From: Micromonospora chaiyaphumensis
GTDB taxonomy: Bacteria; Actinomycetota; Actinomycetes; Mycobacteriales; Micromonosporaceae
NCBI RefSeq assembly: GCF_900091435.1
Contig: NZ_FMCS01000003.1
Coordinates: 248,001-312,000 of the forward strand
Length of the DNA: 64,000 bases
Direction of reading: 5' to 3'
The notes beneath the pieces are model-generated. The model worked only from the letters and a program-made list of their open reading frames with translations. It ran no database searches and was not told the DNA's origin. The translations under genes were made by a program, and so were the position numbers. Positions within the stretch are counted from its first letter, which is position 1, and every line of letters begins with the position of its first letter. This document shows positions 35,918 to 44,824 of the stretch, piece by piece.

Positions 35918-37102
35918 ATGGTGACCGAAGACGCCAACGTGGCGGCTCCGACCCCACGGGACCCCGCCCGCCCGGCGTTCCTGGAGCTCTTCTTCGACCT
36001 GGCGTACGTCTTCGCGATGATCTCCCTGGTCAAGACGCTCGCCGACGACGTGAGCTGGACCGGCGCCGGCCAGACGTTGGTCCTGCTGCTCGCGTTCACC
36101 CTGGTCTGGGCGATCACCACGTGGGCCGCCGACACCCTGGACCTGATGCGGCCCGCGGTCCAGGTGCAGTTCATCGGGGTGGCCGCCGGCAGCCTGCTGC
36201 TGGCGGCCGCGGCGCCCGACGCGCACGACGGGCGCGGCCTGCTCTTCGCGCTCACCTACCTGGCGATCCACCTCGGTTCGAGCAGCTACTACCTCCTGCT
36301 CCTGCCGAGCGCGGCCGAGCCGCGGCGCAGCGGCCGGGTGCTGTTCTGGTACAGCATCGCCGCCGTCGGATGGATCGGCGGCGCGCTGGCCACCGGCCCC
36401 ACCCGCCTCGTGCTCTGGGCGGTGACCATCGCCATGGAGTACGTCGCCGCCTCGCTCGGCTGGCCGCTGCCGAAGCTCGGGCGGTCGCAGCCGCAGGAGT
36501 GGCGGCTGGTCGGCGAGCGGGTGGCCGAGCGGTACCGGCAGTTCGTCATCATCGCGCTCGGCGCGTCCATCTTCGTCATCGGAACGACCTTCACCCGCAA
36601 CGACTACACCCTGGACCGGGCCTGGGCGCTCCTCGTGGTGTTCACGATCGTGGTGCTGGCCTGGCGGATCTACATCTACCGGGCCGGCGAGCTGCTGACC
36701 GAGGCCATCGCGCGATCGACGAACCCGTCCCTGCTCACGCAGTCTGCCGCGGTCACTCACCTGATCATGGTGGCGGGAATCGGCGGCATGGCGGTCACGA
36801 GCCACCTCGTCGTGCTGCGTCCCTTCGGGCAGACGCCGCCAGCGTGGGCTGCGGTCATCCTCGGCGGACCGGCGCTGTTCCTGGTCGGCCGCGCGGCGCT
36901 GGACTACACGGTCTTCGGCCGGATGTCCCGGTCTCGGCTGGCCGGGCTGGTCCTGCTGTCCGCCGTGGCGCCGGCGACGGGCCTGCTGCCGCCGGTCGTG
37001 GTCGCGCTGCTCGCCATGACCATCCTGGCCCTGGTCGCCGCGGCGAACCTGGTGAGCACCCGCCGGCACGCCCGCGCGCCGATGCCACCGGCGCTCGGGT
37101 GA
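35918..37102 (+). CDS. Low temperature requirement A (LtrA) family membrane protein
   Basis: 394 residues with about 11 hydrophobic helices. LtrA signature FLELFFDLAYVFA lies near the N-terminus, and SLGWPLPKLGRSQP and GERVAERYRQFVIIALGASI in the middle. Function of the family is unsettled (growth at low temperature in Listeria). It ends 3 bp from the stop of a same-length paralogue on the other strand. Confidence 0.9.
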   Translation: MVTEDANVAAPTPRDPARPAFLELFFDLAYVFAMISLVKTLADDVSWTGAGQTLVLLLAFTLVWAITTWAADTLDLMRPAVQVQFIGVAAGSLLLAAAAPDAHDGRGLLFALTYLAIHLGSSSYYLLLLPSAAEPRRSGRVLFWYSIAAVGWIGGALATGPTRLVLWAVTIAMEYVAASLGWPLPKLGRSQPQEWRLVGERVAERYRQFVIIALGASIFVIGTTFTRNDYTLDRAWALLVVFTIVVLAWRIYIYRAGELLTEAIARSTNPSLLTQSAAVTHLIMVAGIGGMAVTSHLVVLRPFGQTPPAWAAVILGGPALFLVGRAALDYTVFGRMSRSRLAGLVLLSAVAPATGLLPPVVVALLAMTILALVAAANLVSTRRHARAPMPPALG

Positions 37103-37105
37103 CCA

Positions 37106-38290
37106 TCACCCGGTCGGCACGGTGGCCCGGACCGGCCGCACGCGCGCGGGCAGCGTCTCCCAGACCAGGATGAACAGCAGCACCGTATTCGCCACGACCA
37201 GGATCGCCAGCGGCGGAAGCAGCACCATCACCGGACCGATGACGCACAGCACCACGATCCCCAACGCCCGGGACCAGAGGAGCCGTCCGGTGAGCACGGC
37301 GTCGAACAGGCAACTCCCAAGCAGGAACAGCGCCGGCCCGCCCAGGATGGCGACGATCCAGGCCGCCGGCGCCGCACCGAACGGCTGGTCGATGACCAGC
37401 GCGACGCTTGTCGACACCACCAGCACCCCGGCCACCATCACCAGATGGCTGTACGAGGTGGAGGTGCCGGGCCGCACCCGCTCCACCACCATGACGGCCG
37501 GCGGTGCCAGCAGCTGCCGCACCCGGTGGAAGTAGAGCTGGAAGAGCACGACAGCGCTGGCGAAGCCGACGAAACTCGTGGCCACCCGGCCGGCCTGGAA
37601 GCCGCTGCCGGCCAGCCCCAGGCCGCAGCTCAGGATCAGCTCGCCGAGGGAGATGATGAAGATCTCTCGATGCCGCTCGGACAGGTGGGTGCCGGTGAAG
37701 ATCTGACTGGCCAGCTCGGTGCGACCAAGTTTCGGCGTCGGCCAGCCCAACCGGGCCGACCCGAGGTCGACCGCCACCGCGACCGACCAGAGCAGCAGCC
37801 GGGCCGTTCCGTGCACGAACACCCCGGCCACCCACGGCAGCGCCGTGACGCCGAACCAGAAGAACACCCGGATGCTCCGAGCCTGGATCGGACGGTTCAC
37901 CCGGGTACCGGGAATGAGGACGGCGTCCCGGACGAGATGGATGCCGAAGTACCCCGCGACGAACAGCCAGCCGTACTCGGCGAAGGCGTACGGCACCGCG
38001 ATCGCCATCAACAGCATGCCGAACATGACCGCCAGGACGGTGGCCTGGATGACCGGCAGTCGCGGGTTGAACAGATCGGTGAGCCAGGCGGTCAGCACCC
38101 ACACCCACCAGGCGGCCATCAACAGCACGGCGGTCTCGGCGGCGCCCCGGACGGTCAGGTCCCCGGCCAGCCCCGCCGAGAGCCGGGAGAGCATGAAGAT
38201 GTAGACCAGGTCGAAGAAGAGCTCCAGGAACGTCGGATAGTCAGGCTCGCCGCGCCGGCGAAGGATCCGGGGGAGCGGGCTGGAGCTCAC
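37106..38290 (-). CDS. Low temperature requirement A (LtrA) family membrane protein, paralogue
   Basis: 394 residues from GTG 38290, which has AGGAGG 7 nt upstream. Although the frame stays open to 39223, that part is antisense to another gene. Shares with its neighbour the blocks FLELFFDLVYIF, ARLGWPTPKLGRTE, SERHREIFIISLGELIL and ILGGPALFLLG. It is tail-to-tail with the preceding gene, separated by 3 bp. Confidence 0.9.
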   Translation of the reverse strand: MSSSPLPRILRRRGEPDYPTFLELFFDLVYIFMLSRLSAGLAGDLTVRGAAETAVLLMAAWWVWVLTAWLTDLFNPRLPVIQATVLAVMFGMLLMAIAVPYAFAEYGWLFVAGYFGIHLVRDAVLIPGTRVNRPIQARSIRVFFWFGVTALPWVAGVFVHGTARLLLWSVAVAVDLGSARLGWPTPKLGRTELASQIFTGTHLSERHREIFIISLGELILSCGLGLAGSGFQAGRVATSFVGFASAVVLFQLYFHRVRQLLAPPAVMVVERVRPGTSTSYSHLVMVAGVLVVSTSVALVIDQPFGAAPAAWIVAILGGPALFLLGSCLFDAVLTGRLLWSRALGIVVLCVIGPVMVLLPPLAILVVANTVLLFILVWETLPARVRPVRATVPTG

Positions 38291-38776
38291 GCGTCTGCCT
38301 CCTCTGGTACGCCCCTCGGGGGCGGAGGCACGCTTCTCTGGCCAACCTATAAAAGCGGAGGTCGCCGAAGAGCCGAAATGGAGCAGCAGGGCGGAAGCCG
38401 AACACCGGTCATCGGCCCGACGCCCCCGACCGTCGGCGATGCAGTTCCCACGGATGGCCGCCACCAGATGGCGGGGGGCGATCAGGCCAGCCAGGTCCGC
38501 CCGGTAGGTCCCGCGCACGCCCTGCAACAGGCCGCTCTGCAGCCGCGGGTGACCTCGTGGCCGCGCTTGCGCAGGATCGCCAACACCTCTCCCGCTCGTC
38601 CCGTTCAACTGGAACGCCCAGGACGCCGGCGCAGGGCGCCTTGGTGATTCGCCCGATGGGGATGAGGCCGGATCACCCCCCGTCCCAGCAGGCTGTCGAG
38701 GTACCAGTTCGCTCAACGAAGCGATGTGATGCGTTCCAGCCGTTCGACGAGAGATCTGGCCGGAGGGGAGAATCAG
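38291..38776. other. Divergent promoter region, no gene recognised
   Basis: Separates the LtrA paralogue from the DUF2267 gene. Frames on both strands are open but without family sequence. It should hold both promoters. Confidence 0.5.
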
Positions 38777-39187
38777 GTGGAATACGAGGATTTCATCAAT
38801 GCGGTGACCATGCGGGCAAAGGTGTCGACCGATCAGGCGGCGACACTGACCGGGGTGACGTTGGAGACGCTGGCGGAGCGGATCAGCGCCGGTCAGGCTG
38901 AAGACCTCGCCTATCAGCTTCCGGATCGACTTGCCGCTCACCTGAGCAGACCGCTCGGAGGGGAAATGGCCACCGCGTTCGGGCTTGATGAGTTTGTGCG
39001 GCGGGTGGGGGATCGTCCTGGGGTCGACCGTGCGCTCGCCGGTGCCGGGGTCCGCGCGGTGCTCACCACCCTGGGTGAGGCCGTGACCCGAGACGAGTTC
39101 GAGAACGCCATGGCCCAACTTCCCGAGGAGTTCTCGCAGGTCATCGAACCGGTGGGCGCCGGTGGCGGGCGGCGCCGCGGCTCGTAG
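38777..39187 (+). CDS. DUF2267 domain protein
   Basis: 136 residues from GTG 38777 with GGAGGGGAGAA upstream. The all-helical DUF2267 pattern is visible: YEDFINAVTMRAKVSTDQAATLT near the start, GEDLAYQLPDRLAAHL-like central helices, FGLDEFVRRVGDR and VLTTLGEAVTRDEFENAMAQLP. These small cytosolic proteins are common in stress-related gene sets of actinobacteria; function unknown. Confidence 0.82.
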   Translation: MEYEDFINAVTMRAKVSTDQAATLTGVTLETLAERISAGQAEDLAYQLPDRLAAHLSRPLGGEMATAFGLDEFVRRVGDRPGVDRALAGAGVRAVLTTLGEAVTRDEFENAMAQLPEEFSQVIEPVGAGGGRRRGS

Positions 39188-39394
39188 TACGCAGAGTTGA
39201 AGCGGGAGCAGCCGGTACGGCACCCAACTCCTGGCCGAAGTTGTGCATGCTCACAGAGCCGACGCCGGTGTGATCGGCGAGCGCGACGGCGGCGTGCAGC
39301 ACCCGGTCCTGCGCGGCGAGGCCCCGGCTTGCGCGATGAACACGTCGCTGCGCTCGGATGTGGCCGCCTGGCGGGGACCGACGGCCGGGAGCGT

Positions 39395-39429
39395 GCCATG
39401 ATCGCCGCTGCCCTAGCGGCGATCATGGC
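39395..39429. terminator. 15-bp perfect inverted repeat, candidate terminator
   Basis: Arms GCCATGATCGCCGCT and its complement enclose the loop GCCCT. It lies 207 bp after the DUF2267 stop and directly before a response-regulator scrap, so it could be a terminator or a scar from an insertion. The stretch 39188-39394 holds no recognisable gene. Confidence 0.4.
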
Positions 39430-39561
39430 GTGACGTGTGTCAGCTCGGTCCGCAACCACATCTCGAACGTGCTGACGAAGCTGCCGGTGCCGGACCGTGC
39501 GGCGGCGAGAGTCAAGGGCGGCGACGCCAGACTTGGCCGCGACCACGGCTCAGGACTCTGA
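39430..39561 (+). pseudogene. NarL/LuxR response-regulator C-terminal remnant
   Basis: The frame ending at 39561 reads VSSVRNHISNVLTKLPVPDRAAARVK, which is the recognition helix and end of a NarL-type HTH (usually TVRNHISNVLTKLQVADRA). The receiver domain and first HTH helices are gone. Confidence 0.65.
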
Positions 39562-40072
39562 ACGGGGACAATCTCGCCCTCCGCCGCTCCGGGGGGACTG
39601 TCATCATGCATATCTGCCCGGCGTCCACATGCTGGTCGACACCACTTCTTCAGCGATCGGCCGCTGGAGCATTCCCTGGACAGGCTGTCGTCCTCGACGA
39701 GCCGCTCGCCGGAGACAATGTCGCAGGGCCTGAGTTGATCGCCACCGGCGCCGCTGACGATGGCGTATGACCCGGTGAGCTCAACGACGACGACGTCTAC
39801 GTTCGGCTCCTTGCGGCCGTGCTCACAGCAGGCACGTCAAAGCGATCACCCGGGCGAGCCCAACGCCGCGGTAATACCCCGGCTCACCCTCCAGCTGCCA
39901 GCCTCCGGGCACTGCCTGGACGCACTCAACGGAGAAGCTCAGATGCCCGGTACACACGGACAGCATCGTGCACGGCTGGCGTGGCACCCGTCATCCGGCC
40001 CCACCGTCGTTTCCGCCAACATCCGCTCTCCGGCTACGAGACAGGACAGGACCATGGGTCGGCGGCCATCCT
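39562..40072. other. Remnant-rich stretch without intact gene
   Basis: No complete coding region is supported. A plus-strand frame near 39776 (GELNDDDVYVRLLAAVLTAG) looks protein-like but was not assigned. Confidence 0.4.
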
Positions 40073-40166
40073 CTGCTCCGCCTCGCCGGCGCCGTTCTCG
40101 TTGAAGCCCACGACGAATGGCAGACCGGCGACCGCCGCTACCTCGTCGAAGGCACCATGGCTCTGA
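40073..40166 (+). mobile_element. IS256/Mutator-type transposase C-terminal remnant
   Basis: LLRLAGAVLVEAHDEWQTGDRRYL matches the usual C-terminus of IS256-family transposases (RL.GA.L.E..DEW...RRY). The catalytic domain is absent and no inverted repeats were found. Confidence 0.6.
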
Positions 40167-40213
40167 TCACCGCACCCGCCCCCCGCCCTCACGACGACCG
40201 AACTGGCAGCAGT

Positions 40214-40576
40214 ATGACCACCATTGCCTGGCCCGACCGCAGGGCGGACATCATCAACGCCCTGTCCATCCTCGCGGCGCTGCGCCCACACGAGCCCACG
40301 TCATGGCCCAGCCTGACCGAAGCCGTCCACTGGCTCATCGACGACACCTTCTGGGACCAGCACGATCCCCGCAACGACATCGGCACCATCCTCGCCAGCA
40401 CCAGCGAGGCCAACGCGATCAGCGCAACACTCGAACCCTTGACCGCCATCCTCGACGACCTCGGACCCACCGCTCCCGACGACGACTACCTCACCCACCC
40501 CCGATGGCATGAAGTCACCCATGCCGCAGCCAACACCCACCAACTCATGACTGGCAAAACCCGACCCCGACCCTGA
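40214..40576 (+). CDS. SCO4402-like small hypothetical protein
   Basis: 120 residues from ATG 40214. The pattern WPDRRADIINALSILA, a central VHWLIDDT, then IGTILAS, LEPLTAILDDLG and YLTHPRWHEVTHAA fits the SCO4402 family (WP.RRADV..AL, DDT, IGT.L, LD.LG, P.W). No enzyme motif is visible. It sits directly after an IS256 scrap, and no strong ribosome binding site is seen. Confidence 0.6.
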   Translation: MTTIAWPDRRADIINALSILAALRPHEPTSWPSLTEAVHWLIDDTFWDQHDPRNDIGTILASTSEANAISATLEPLTAILDDLGPTAPDDDYLTHPRWHEVTHAAANTHQLMTGKTRPRP

Positions 40577-40657
40577 ACAGACGAGCACAGAGTCACGGCT
40601 CTACACCACTCCACGGGGCGCGACCGGGCTTTTGCCCGCCAGCCGCCAGGTTGCTTA

Positions 40658-41305
40658 CTAAGAGGCCACCCTTCCTAGCTCGGACCGGAAGTCGCGTACC
40701 TCGCGTGGGTTCCCTTCATGCACGATCACAGCTCCAGCGATGCGGTGAGCCAGAGCCGTGTCTCCTGCCGCCGCCGCCGCGAACGCTGCTGCCTGCAAGG
40801 GTGCGGTGCCGCCCGGATACACCTGCCGGAACGGTCCCCAAGCCCCCTGTTGGGCATGGACCTCGGCTGCCCACCTGCCGAAGTCGTGCAGGTCTGCGGC
40901 GTGACACAGGAAGGCGACGCCGGGTCCGACGACATCGTCTACCAGCTCAGCCGGCAACGGCTCCTCAGAGGCGGGACGCGGGTATTCGGTGAGCTGGCGG
41001 ATCGGCTCCAGGTGAGTCCACAGCGCCTCGCGGCGGAACTCCACCAGTGGTTCCGGCAGGCCCATGATCCGAACGCTGAGGAACACCTGGATTCCCTTCG
41101 TCGCAGGGTCGCCCCACCGAGGGGTGTAGAACCGCATCTCTCGGAGAAGTCCGTTGTCCGTCCGGGTGCAGCTATTGCCGTGGCGCTCGAAGCCAATCGG
41201 TGCCAGGACATCGCGGTAAAGGCGGTTCACGGCACGTGGGAGGCTCCAGCGACCGGGCACCCGTAAGATGTTAGGCCCCAGCCAACTTCTGACCGCGGTT
41301 GTCAC
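40658..41305 (-). CDS. Uncharacterised protein, DUF4304-like
   Basis: 215 residues if started at GTG 41305; GTG 41230 (VNRLYRDVLAPIGFERHG) is a credible shorter start. The N-terminal LYRDVLAPIGFERHGNSCTR followed by a beta strand with R/FYTP and VFLSVRIMG resembles DUF4304 (a fold seen in immunity or phage-related contexts). The C-terminal half is helical. A 63-bp direct repeat abuts the longer start. Function unknown. Confidence 0.55.
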   Translation of the reverse strand: MTTAVRSWLGPNILRVPGRWSLPRAVNRLYRDVLAPIGFERHGNSCTRTDNGLLREMRFYTPRWGDPATKGIQVFLSVRIMGLPEPLVEFRREALWTHLEPIRQLTEYPRPASEEPLPAELVDDVVGPGVAFLCHAADLHDFGRWAAEVHAQQGAWGPFRQVYPGGTAPLQAAAFAAAAAGDTALAHRIAGAVIVHEGNPREVRDFRSELGRVAS

Positions 41306-41364
41306 CCAGGTCCCGAGACTGATCTGTCACGGACGTCCTGAGACCCGACATCGCCGGCAGCCGG
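41302..41364 (+). repeat. Direct repeat, copy A (63 bp)
   Basis: Matches copy B at 42274-42336 at about 55 of 63 positions; the last 25 bases (GAGACCCGACATCGCCGGCA and on) are identical. Both copies have the same orientation and flank the DUF6928 gene. Confidence 0.7.
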
Positions 41365-41439
41365 CCGCCCGGTCTCGGAACCTGCTTGCCGGATGCGCAT
41401 CAGGACCTGCGTGACACTTCCCGACCGAGGGGCCGGCGA

Positions 41440-42201
41440 TCACAAGCTGTCGAGGCTGATCTCGTGCATCGTGCCGTCTGGCCCCATCCGGAACATCCGT
41501 GGTGGGCCCATGGTCCGGTATGCCTCCGCATACATGGCCTCACGTGCGGCCTGTTCTTCGCCGGACGGGTCGGTCACGCGGAATCCGTGCAGATGAACAG
41601 CTTCCGTGTTGATATCGTCCGGGTCCGGATAGCCCTCGATGACGAAGCCGAACAGCGCGCGTAGCGCTTTCTCACCTAGCTCAAGCGGATGGAACGGCAA
41701 CGGGTACGGGTCCTGGTTGGGCCAGCCGGGTACGGGTACGACGGGATGGTCACCCGCCCAGTAGGGCAGCTCGAAGTCGTACGGCTCGCCGATGTTCTCC
41801 TGGATGCCGCCGTCGGGCGACAGGCTCAGCGATCTGATGAGCTTCCCGTCTTCCCAGACCGCGAAGCCGAGCCAATCCACCATCGAGTGCATCCCGTGCA
41901 TGATGATCCGCCTGCCCGCTCCCGCCTTGCGCAGGTGTTCCGGCAGCTCTGACGGGCGGTCGAGCACCAGCCGCCGGTCGCAGTACAGCTCGGCACCGGC
42001 TAGCACTGTGGCGTAGGTGATGTCGTCTGGAGGGTAAATGTCCTCGAACAACGTGCCGTTGTCGGCGGGCTCGACGGCGTAGCCCGGGTGGACCTGTCGT
42101 ACCAGCGCTTCGGTCTCGGCTCGCGCCGAGCGGGTCGCCCCAAGCAGCGCAGGACGGATATCTCCATCGGCAAAGGCCAGCAGGGCTGTCTTCGCGCCCA
42201 C
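41440..42201 (-). CDS. DUF6928 family protein
   Basis: 253 residues from GTG 42201 with GGAGGAG 4 nt upstream. Starts VGAKTALLAFADGDIRPAL and contains YPPDDITYATVLAGAELYCDRR, HGMHSMVDWLGFAVWEDG, IGEPYDFELPYWAG and YPLPFHPLELGEKALRALFGFVIEG, the conserved blocks of this actinobacterial family. No catalytic motif is known. It lies between the two copies of a 63-bp repeat. Confidence 0.82.
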   Translation of the reverse strand: MGAKTALLAFADGDIRPALLGATRSARAETEALVRQVHPGYAVEPADNGTLFEDIYPPDDITYATVLAGAELYCDRRLVLDRPSELPEHLRKAGAGRRIIMHGMHSMVDWLGFAVWEDGKLIRSLSLSPDGGIQENIGEPYDFELPYWAGDHPVVPVPGWPNQDPYPLPFHPLELGEKALRALFGFVIEGYPDPDDINTEAVHLHGFRVTDPSGEEQAAREAMYAEAYRTMGPPRMFRMGPDGTMHEISLDSL

Positions 42202-42273
42202 GATGCTCCTCCAGGTTGGCTGGGACAAGCGCCTGAACACTACCTGCCCACAAGATCGTCTAGCACGGACGTT

Positions 42274-42336
42274 TCACCCGCGTCCCGACACTGATCTGGC
42301 ACGCGGGTCATGAGACCCGACATCGCCGGCAGCCGG
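42274..42336 (+). repeat. Direct repeat, copy B (63 bp)
   Basis: Partner of 41302-41364. It lies 73 bp upstream of the DUF6928 start. Short tandem CCGGCAG units follow it. Confidence 0.7.
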
Positions 42337-42685
42337 CAGCCGGCTGGCCTCCGTCGACTGATGTCTGACGGTCGTCCGTCAACTGATCTATCCCACGCCG
42401 GTCCAAGTTAACAGCGCCCACTGACCAGGCGAACAGCAGCCAGGGCAGGAATGTCAGGGCGCCAACGCCGACATCAGCACGGGTGGCACGCGAACGTCTC
42501 CGGTATCAAGTTGTGGTTGGTCGCTGAACGTCTACGGGAGGCCTCGCCATATCTCGATGTCCGAAGAACACCCGGACCGCCGTCTGGACCTCCTGCGTGT
42601 CGTCGGCCATGGCCGTGCGCGCCTAGGCCCTGTCCTGGCGATCATGCCGGGGTGCCCGAGTGGCTACCTCGATCCTAGGATCGGG
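42337..42685. other. Intergenic region, nothing assigned
   Basis: No gene recognised. Probably contains the promoter of the GNAT gene; a palindromic CGATCCTAGGATCG-type sequence (CGATCCTAGGATCG, ~42670-42683) lies right before its start. Confidence 0.45.
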
Positions 42686-43183
42686 ATGATGCAGGAGAGA
42701 CGGCTAACGGTTCGGCCAGCGCGCGTGGCCGATGTTGCTTCATTGGTGGAGTTGCGCCTGGCCAACGCTGAGGCGCACCTTGCTCTCGACGCTGGCACCT
42801 ACCGCGTTCCACAGCGTGACGCGGTAGTGCGACACTTCGCGGCCATGCTGGCCGACGTGTCCGGGCCGGATGGCGTCCTCGTTGCTGAGGGGCATGACGG
42901 CCAGGTGGTCGGGATGGTCGAAGTGCTGCGGCATTCCGATCCGCCGGACCATCAGATCCTGCGTCCTGAACCTTCGGCCCAGGTGCACACGGTTGTGCTG
43001 CCCGGCGCCAGGGGGCTCGGGGTGGGATCAGCGTTGCTGGCGGCGGCCGAACGGTGGGCAAGCGACCGGGGGATCACGTACCTGTCGGCTGGCATCTACC
43101 ACCGCAACGTTGATGCGGTGCGCTTCTATAGCCGGCACGGCTACACCGACGCCGGTCTGTCCCTCGGTAAGGGCGTGGATTAG
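42686..43183 (+). CDS. GNAT family N-acetyltransferase
   Basis: 165 residues from ATG 42686 (a second ATG follows immediately). Begins TVRPARVADVASLVELR. Acetyl-CoA pyrophosphate loop VLPGARGLGVGSALLAAAERWA (Q/RxxGxG/A region) and the C-terminal NVDAVRFYSRHGYTDAG (NxxAxxFYxxxGF) are clear. Cytosolic; acceptor unknown. Confidence 0.88.
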   Translation: MMQERRLTVRPARVADVASLVELRLANAEAHLALDAGTYRVPQRDAVVRHFAAMLADVSGPDGVLVAEGHDGQVVGMVEVLRHSDPPDHQILRPEPSAQVHTVVLPGARGLGVGSALLAAAERWASDRGITYLSAGIYHRNVDAVRFYSRHGYTDAGLSLGKGVD

Positions 43184-43197
43184 CGGGCGCGGTGCCG

Positions 43198-43290
43198 TCA
43201 TCGGAGCCAGATGATGGCGGCGATGAGGACCAGGCTGGATCGGTAGAGGGATGCGCGTTTGGCGTATCTGGTGGCCAGGTGGCGGCGGGG
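43198..43290 (-). mobile_element. IS5-type transposase C-terminal remnant
   Basis: The minus strand reads HLATRYAKRASLYRSSLVLIAAIIWLR and stop, the usual end of IS5-family transposases (RYDK.A..YR..L.LA...LWLR). The upstream part is missing. Confidence 0.65.
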
Positions 43291-43339
43291 TGCCCGGCAC
43301 CGTATCGGCGGCGCTGCACCGACCGTGACACAAAGATCG

Positions 43340-43452
43340 TGGACTTCTACCTGTATCTGGCAGCCGCCCTCGTCACCGTACGTCAACTCATACGCCGCGC
43401 CCGAACCCTCTACCGCTGGGACACTCGCCCCGCCATCCGACGCCTCAAGTGA
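43340..43452 (+). mobile_element. Second transposase C-terminal remnant, opposite strand
   Basis: DFYLYLAAALVTVRQLIRRAR...TRPAIRRLK and stop is typical of the C-terminus of another DDE transposase group. It abuts the IS5 scrap head-to-head, suggesting nested insertions. Confidence 0.5.
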
Positions 43453-43504
43453 CACCTACTGCCGGCCGCTCTTACTGACGATCGCGTGGGCGATGTCCCG
43501 CAGT

Positions 43505-44800
43505 TCAAGCATTGCCCGCGCTCACGAGGTCCCAGGCCATTGCCACCGACTGGCCGAAGTGGGCGGCTCCCGCGTTGGCGACGTAGGTGGCGACGTCGGC
43601 GGCTGCTGCGGCCCGCAGGTCGACGGCAGCAGATAGCCGTCGCAGCGTCAGCCCGACAGTCCAGTGATTGTGGCCCGCGCGCGCCTGCTCGGCGGCGCGA
43701 CCCAGAGGCCCAGGTCCGACTGCGAACAACGGGACGGCCTGGGCGGCGACTCGACCGACACGTAGATCCGCAGCTGTGAGCGGGCGGCTCTGGCTCGCGA
43801 GCATCTGAATGCGCGCCTCATCGAAGGGATGGTTTAGGCAGAACGCTCGGCAGAATTGGCAGGGACAGTTCCACCGATGCGCTGGATCGAGGACCATTCG
43901 CTCAAGCACGTTCCACGTGCGTACCTTGAGCTTCGCCGGCTCGGAGACGTACAGCGTGCCCTGAGCCGCGTCCTTGATCGGGCTGGTCGCATCATAGGTG
44001 ACGCTTGGGACCGACCGGGCGGCGTACGCGGAAAGGGGCAACATGACGGGCGCGCCCAGTCCGAGGAAGTGGAACCGATCCGGCGCGGCGGATCCAGCCG
44101 CGGCCCATCCGTCGAAAAAGCCTCGGACGACCTGGGCGGTCCGCAGGTAGCGCATCGGGAGTGCCTGGGGCAAAGGGAGCCACCGGCCACCGTACTTGAT
44201 CCGTGTGGTCCACGAGTCGTCGGCCATGAAGGCGCCGAAGCCCATCGCGACAGCGCGGACGCCTGTGTCGCCCAGTGCCTGCCCAGCGTCGAAGGCGCTG
44301 TCATAGTCGTGTGCGGACGCCACTGTGTAGACGGTCAGCTCCGGGTGCGCTGCCTGCATGGTCAATCCGCGACGTGCGACGGAACGGTTCCGGCGACGCA
44401 GTTCGCTCCGTCGCTGAACCAGGTCGGTTTCCCCGACGCCGGCGCGGAGCCAACAGGCCAGGGTGATGTCTTCCGGGCCGATGAAGGCGTCGGGACGTAC
44501 GGCCAACTGCTCGGCCAGCTGTGAGTTCGGGTCGACGGCACCCGCTGCCGTCCGCACGGCTTTGACCCTTGCGGCGTTGTCCGCGCTCGGGGGCAGTGAT
44601 GCCGCGATTTTGCCGATCGTGTCGTAGGCTCCGTTGTCGGCGAGCACGAACCTGCGGCGCAACGGCCCGGCCAAAGCCGCCACTGTGGCGGCCGCCGCGC
44701 GGTCGGGCGGGAATAGGATCCCGCCCGCGTACGTTCCGTTCAGAAATTCTCGGCTCAAGGTCGATGGACGGGCATTGACGAGAAACGAGAATTGAGCCAC
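43505..44800 (-). CDS. tRNA-guanine-transglycosylase-like protein (DpdA-like)
   Basis: 431 residues. A TGT fold is supported by the order and spacing of key residues: VLADNGAYD (Asp55, where TGT has its general base in TDSGGF), FLGLGAP (~245-251, as GVGTP in TGT), VTYDATSPIKDAAQG (Asp270, matching the nucleophile of FDCVLPTR..RNG) and the zinc set CPCQFC (Cys312, Cys314, Cys317). TGT enzymes exchange guanine for a 7-deazaguanine in tRNA; DpdA relatives do this in DNA. Overall similarity is low, so the substrate is open. Last gene of a three-gene unit; no other dpd or queuosine gene is in view. Confidence 0.7.
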   Translation of the reverse strand: MAQFSFLVNARPSTLSREFLNGTYAGGILFPPDRAAAATVAALAGPLRRRFVLADNGAYDTIGKIAASLPPSADNAARVKAVRTAAGAVDPNSQLAEQLAVRPDAFIGPEDITLACWLRAGVGETDLVQRRSELRRRNRSVARRGLTMQAAHPELTVYTVASAHDYDSAFDAGQALGDTGVRAVAMGFGAFMADDSWTTRIKYGGRWLPLPQALPMRYLRTAQVVRGFFDGWAAAGSAAPDRFHFLGLGAPVMLPLSAYAARSVPSVTYDATSPIKDAAQGTLYVSEPAKLKVRTWNVLERMVLDPAHRWNCPCQFCRAFCLNHPFDEARIQMLASQSRPLTAADLRVGRVAAQAVPLFAVGPGPLGRAAEQARAGHNHWTVGLTLRRLSAAVDLRAAAAADVATYVANAGAAHFGQSVAMAWDLVSAGNA

Positions 44801-44824
44801 GGCAGTGCTCCTGGCGGTAGCCGG

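Noticed and set aside
34810..36255. 481-codon minus-strand frame
   Set aside because: Antisense to the MOSC gene and part of LtrA, with no recognisable domain.
38292..39223. N-terminal extension of the LtrA paralogue up to 39223
   Set aside because: The added part is antisense to the DUF2267 gene, and the GTG at 38290 has a perfect AGGAGG upstream.
42645..42690. GCCGGGGTGCCCGAGTGGC resembles a tRNA 5' end
   Set aside because: No anticodon arm, T-loop (GGTTCGAATCC type) or matching acceptor end follows.
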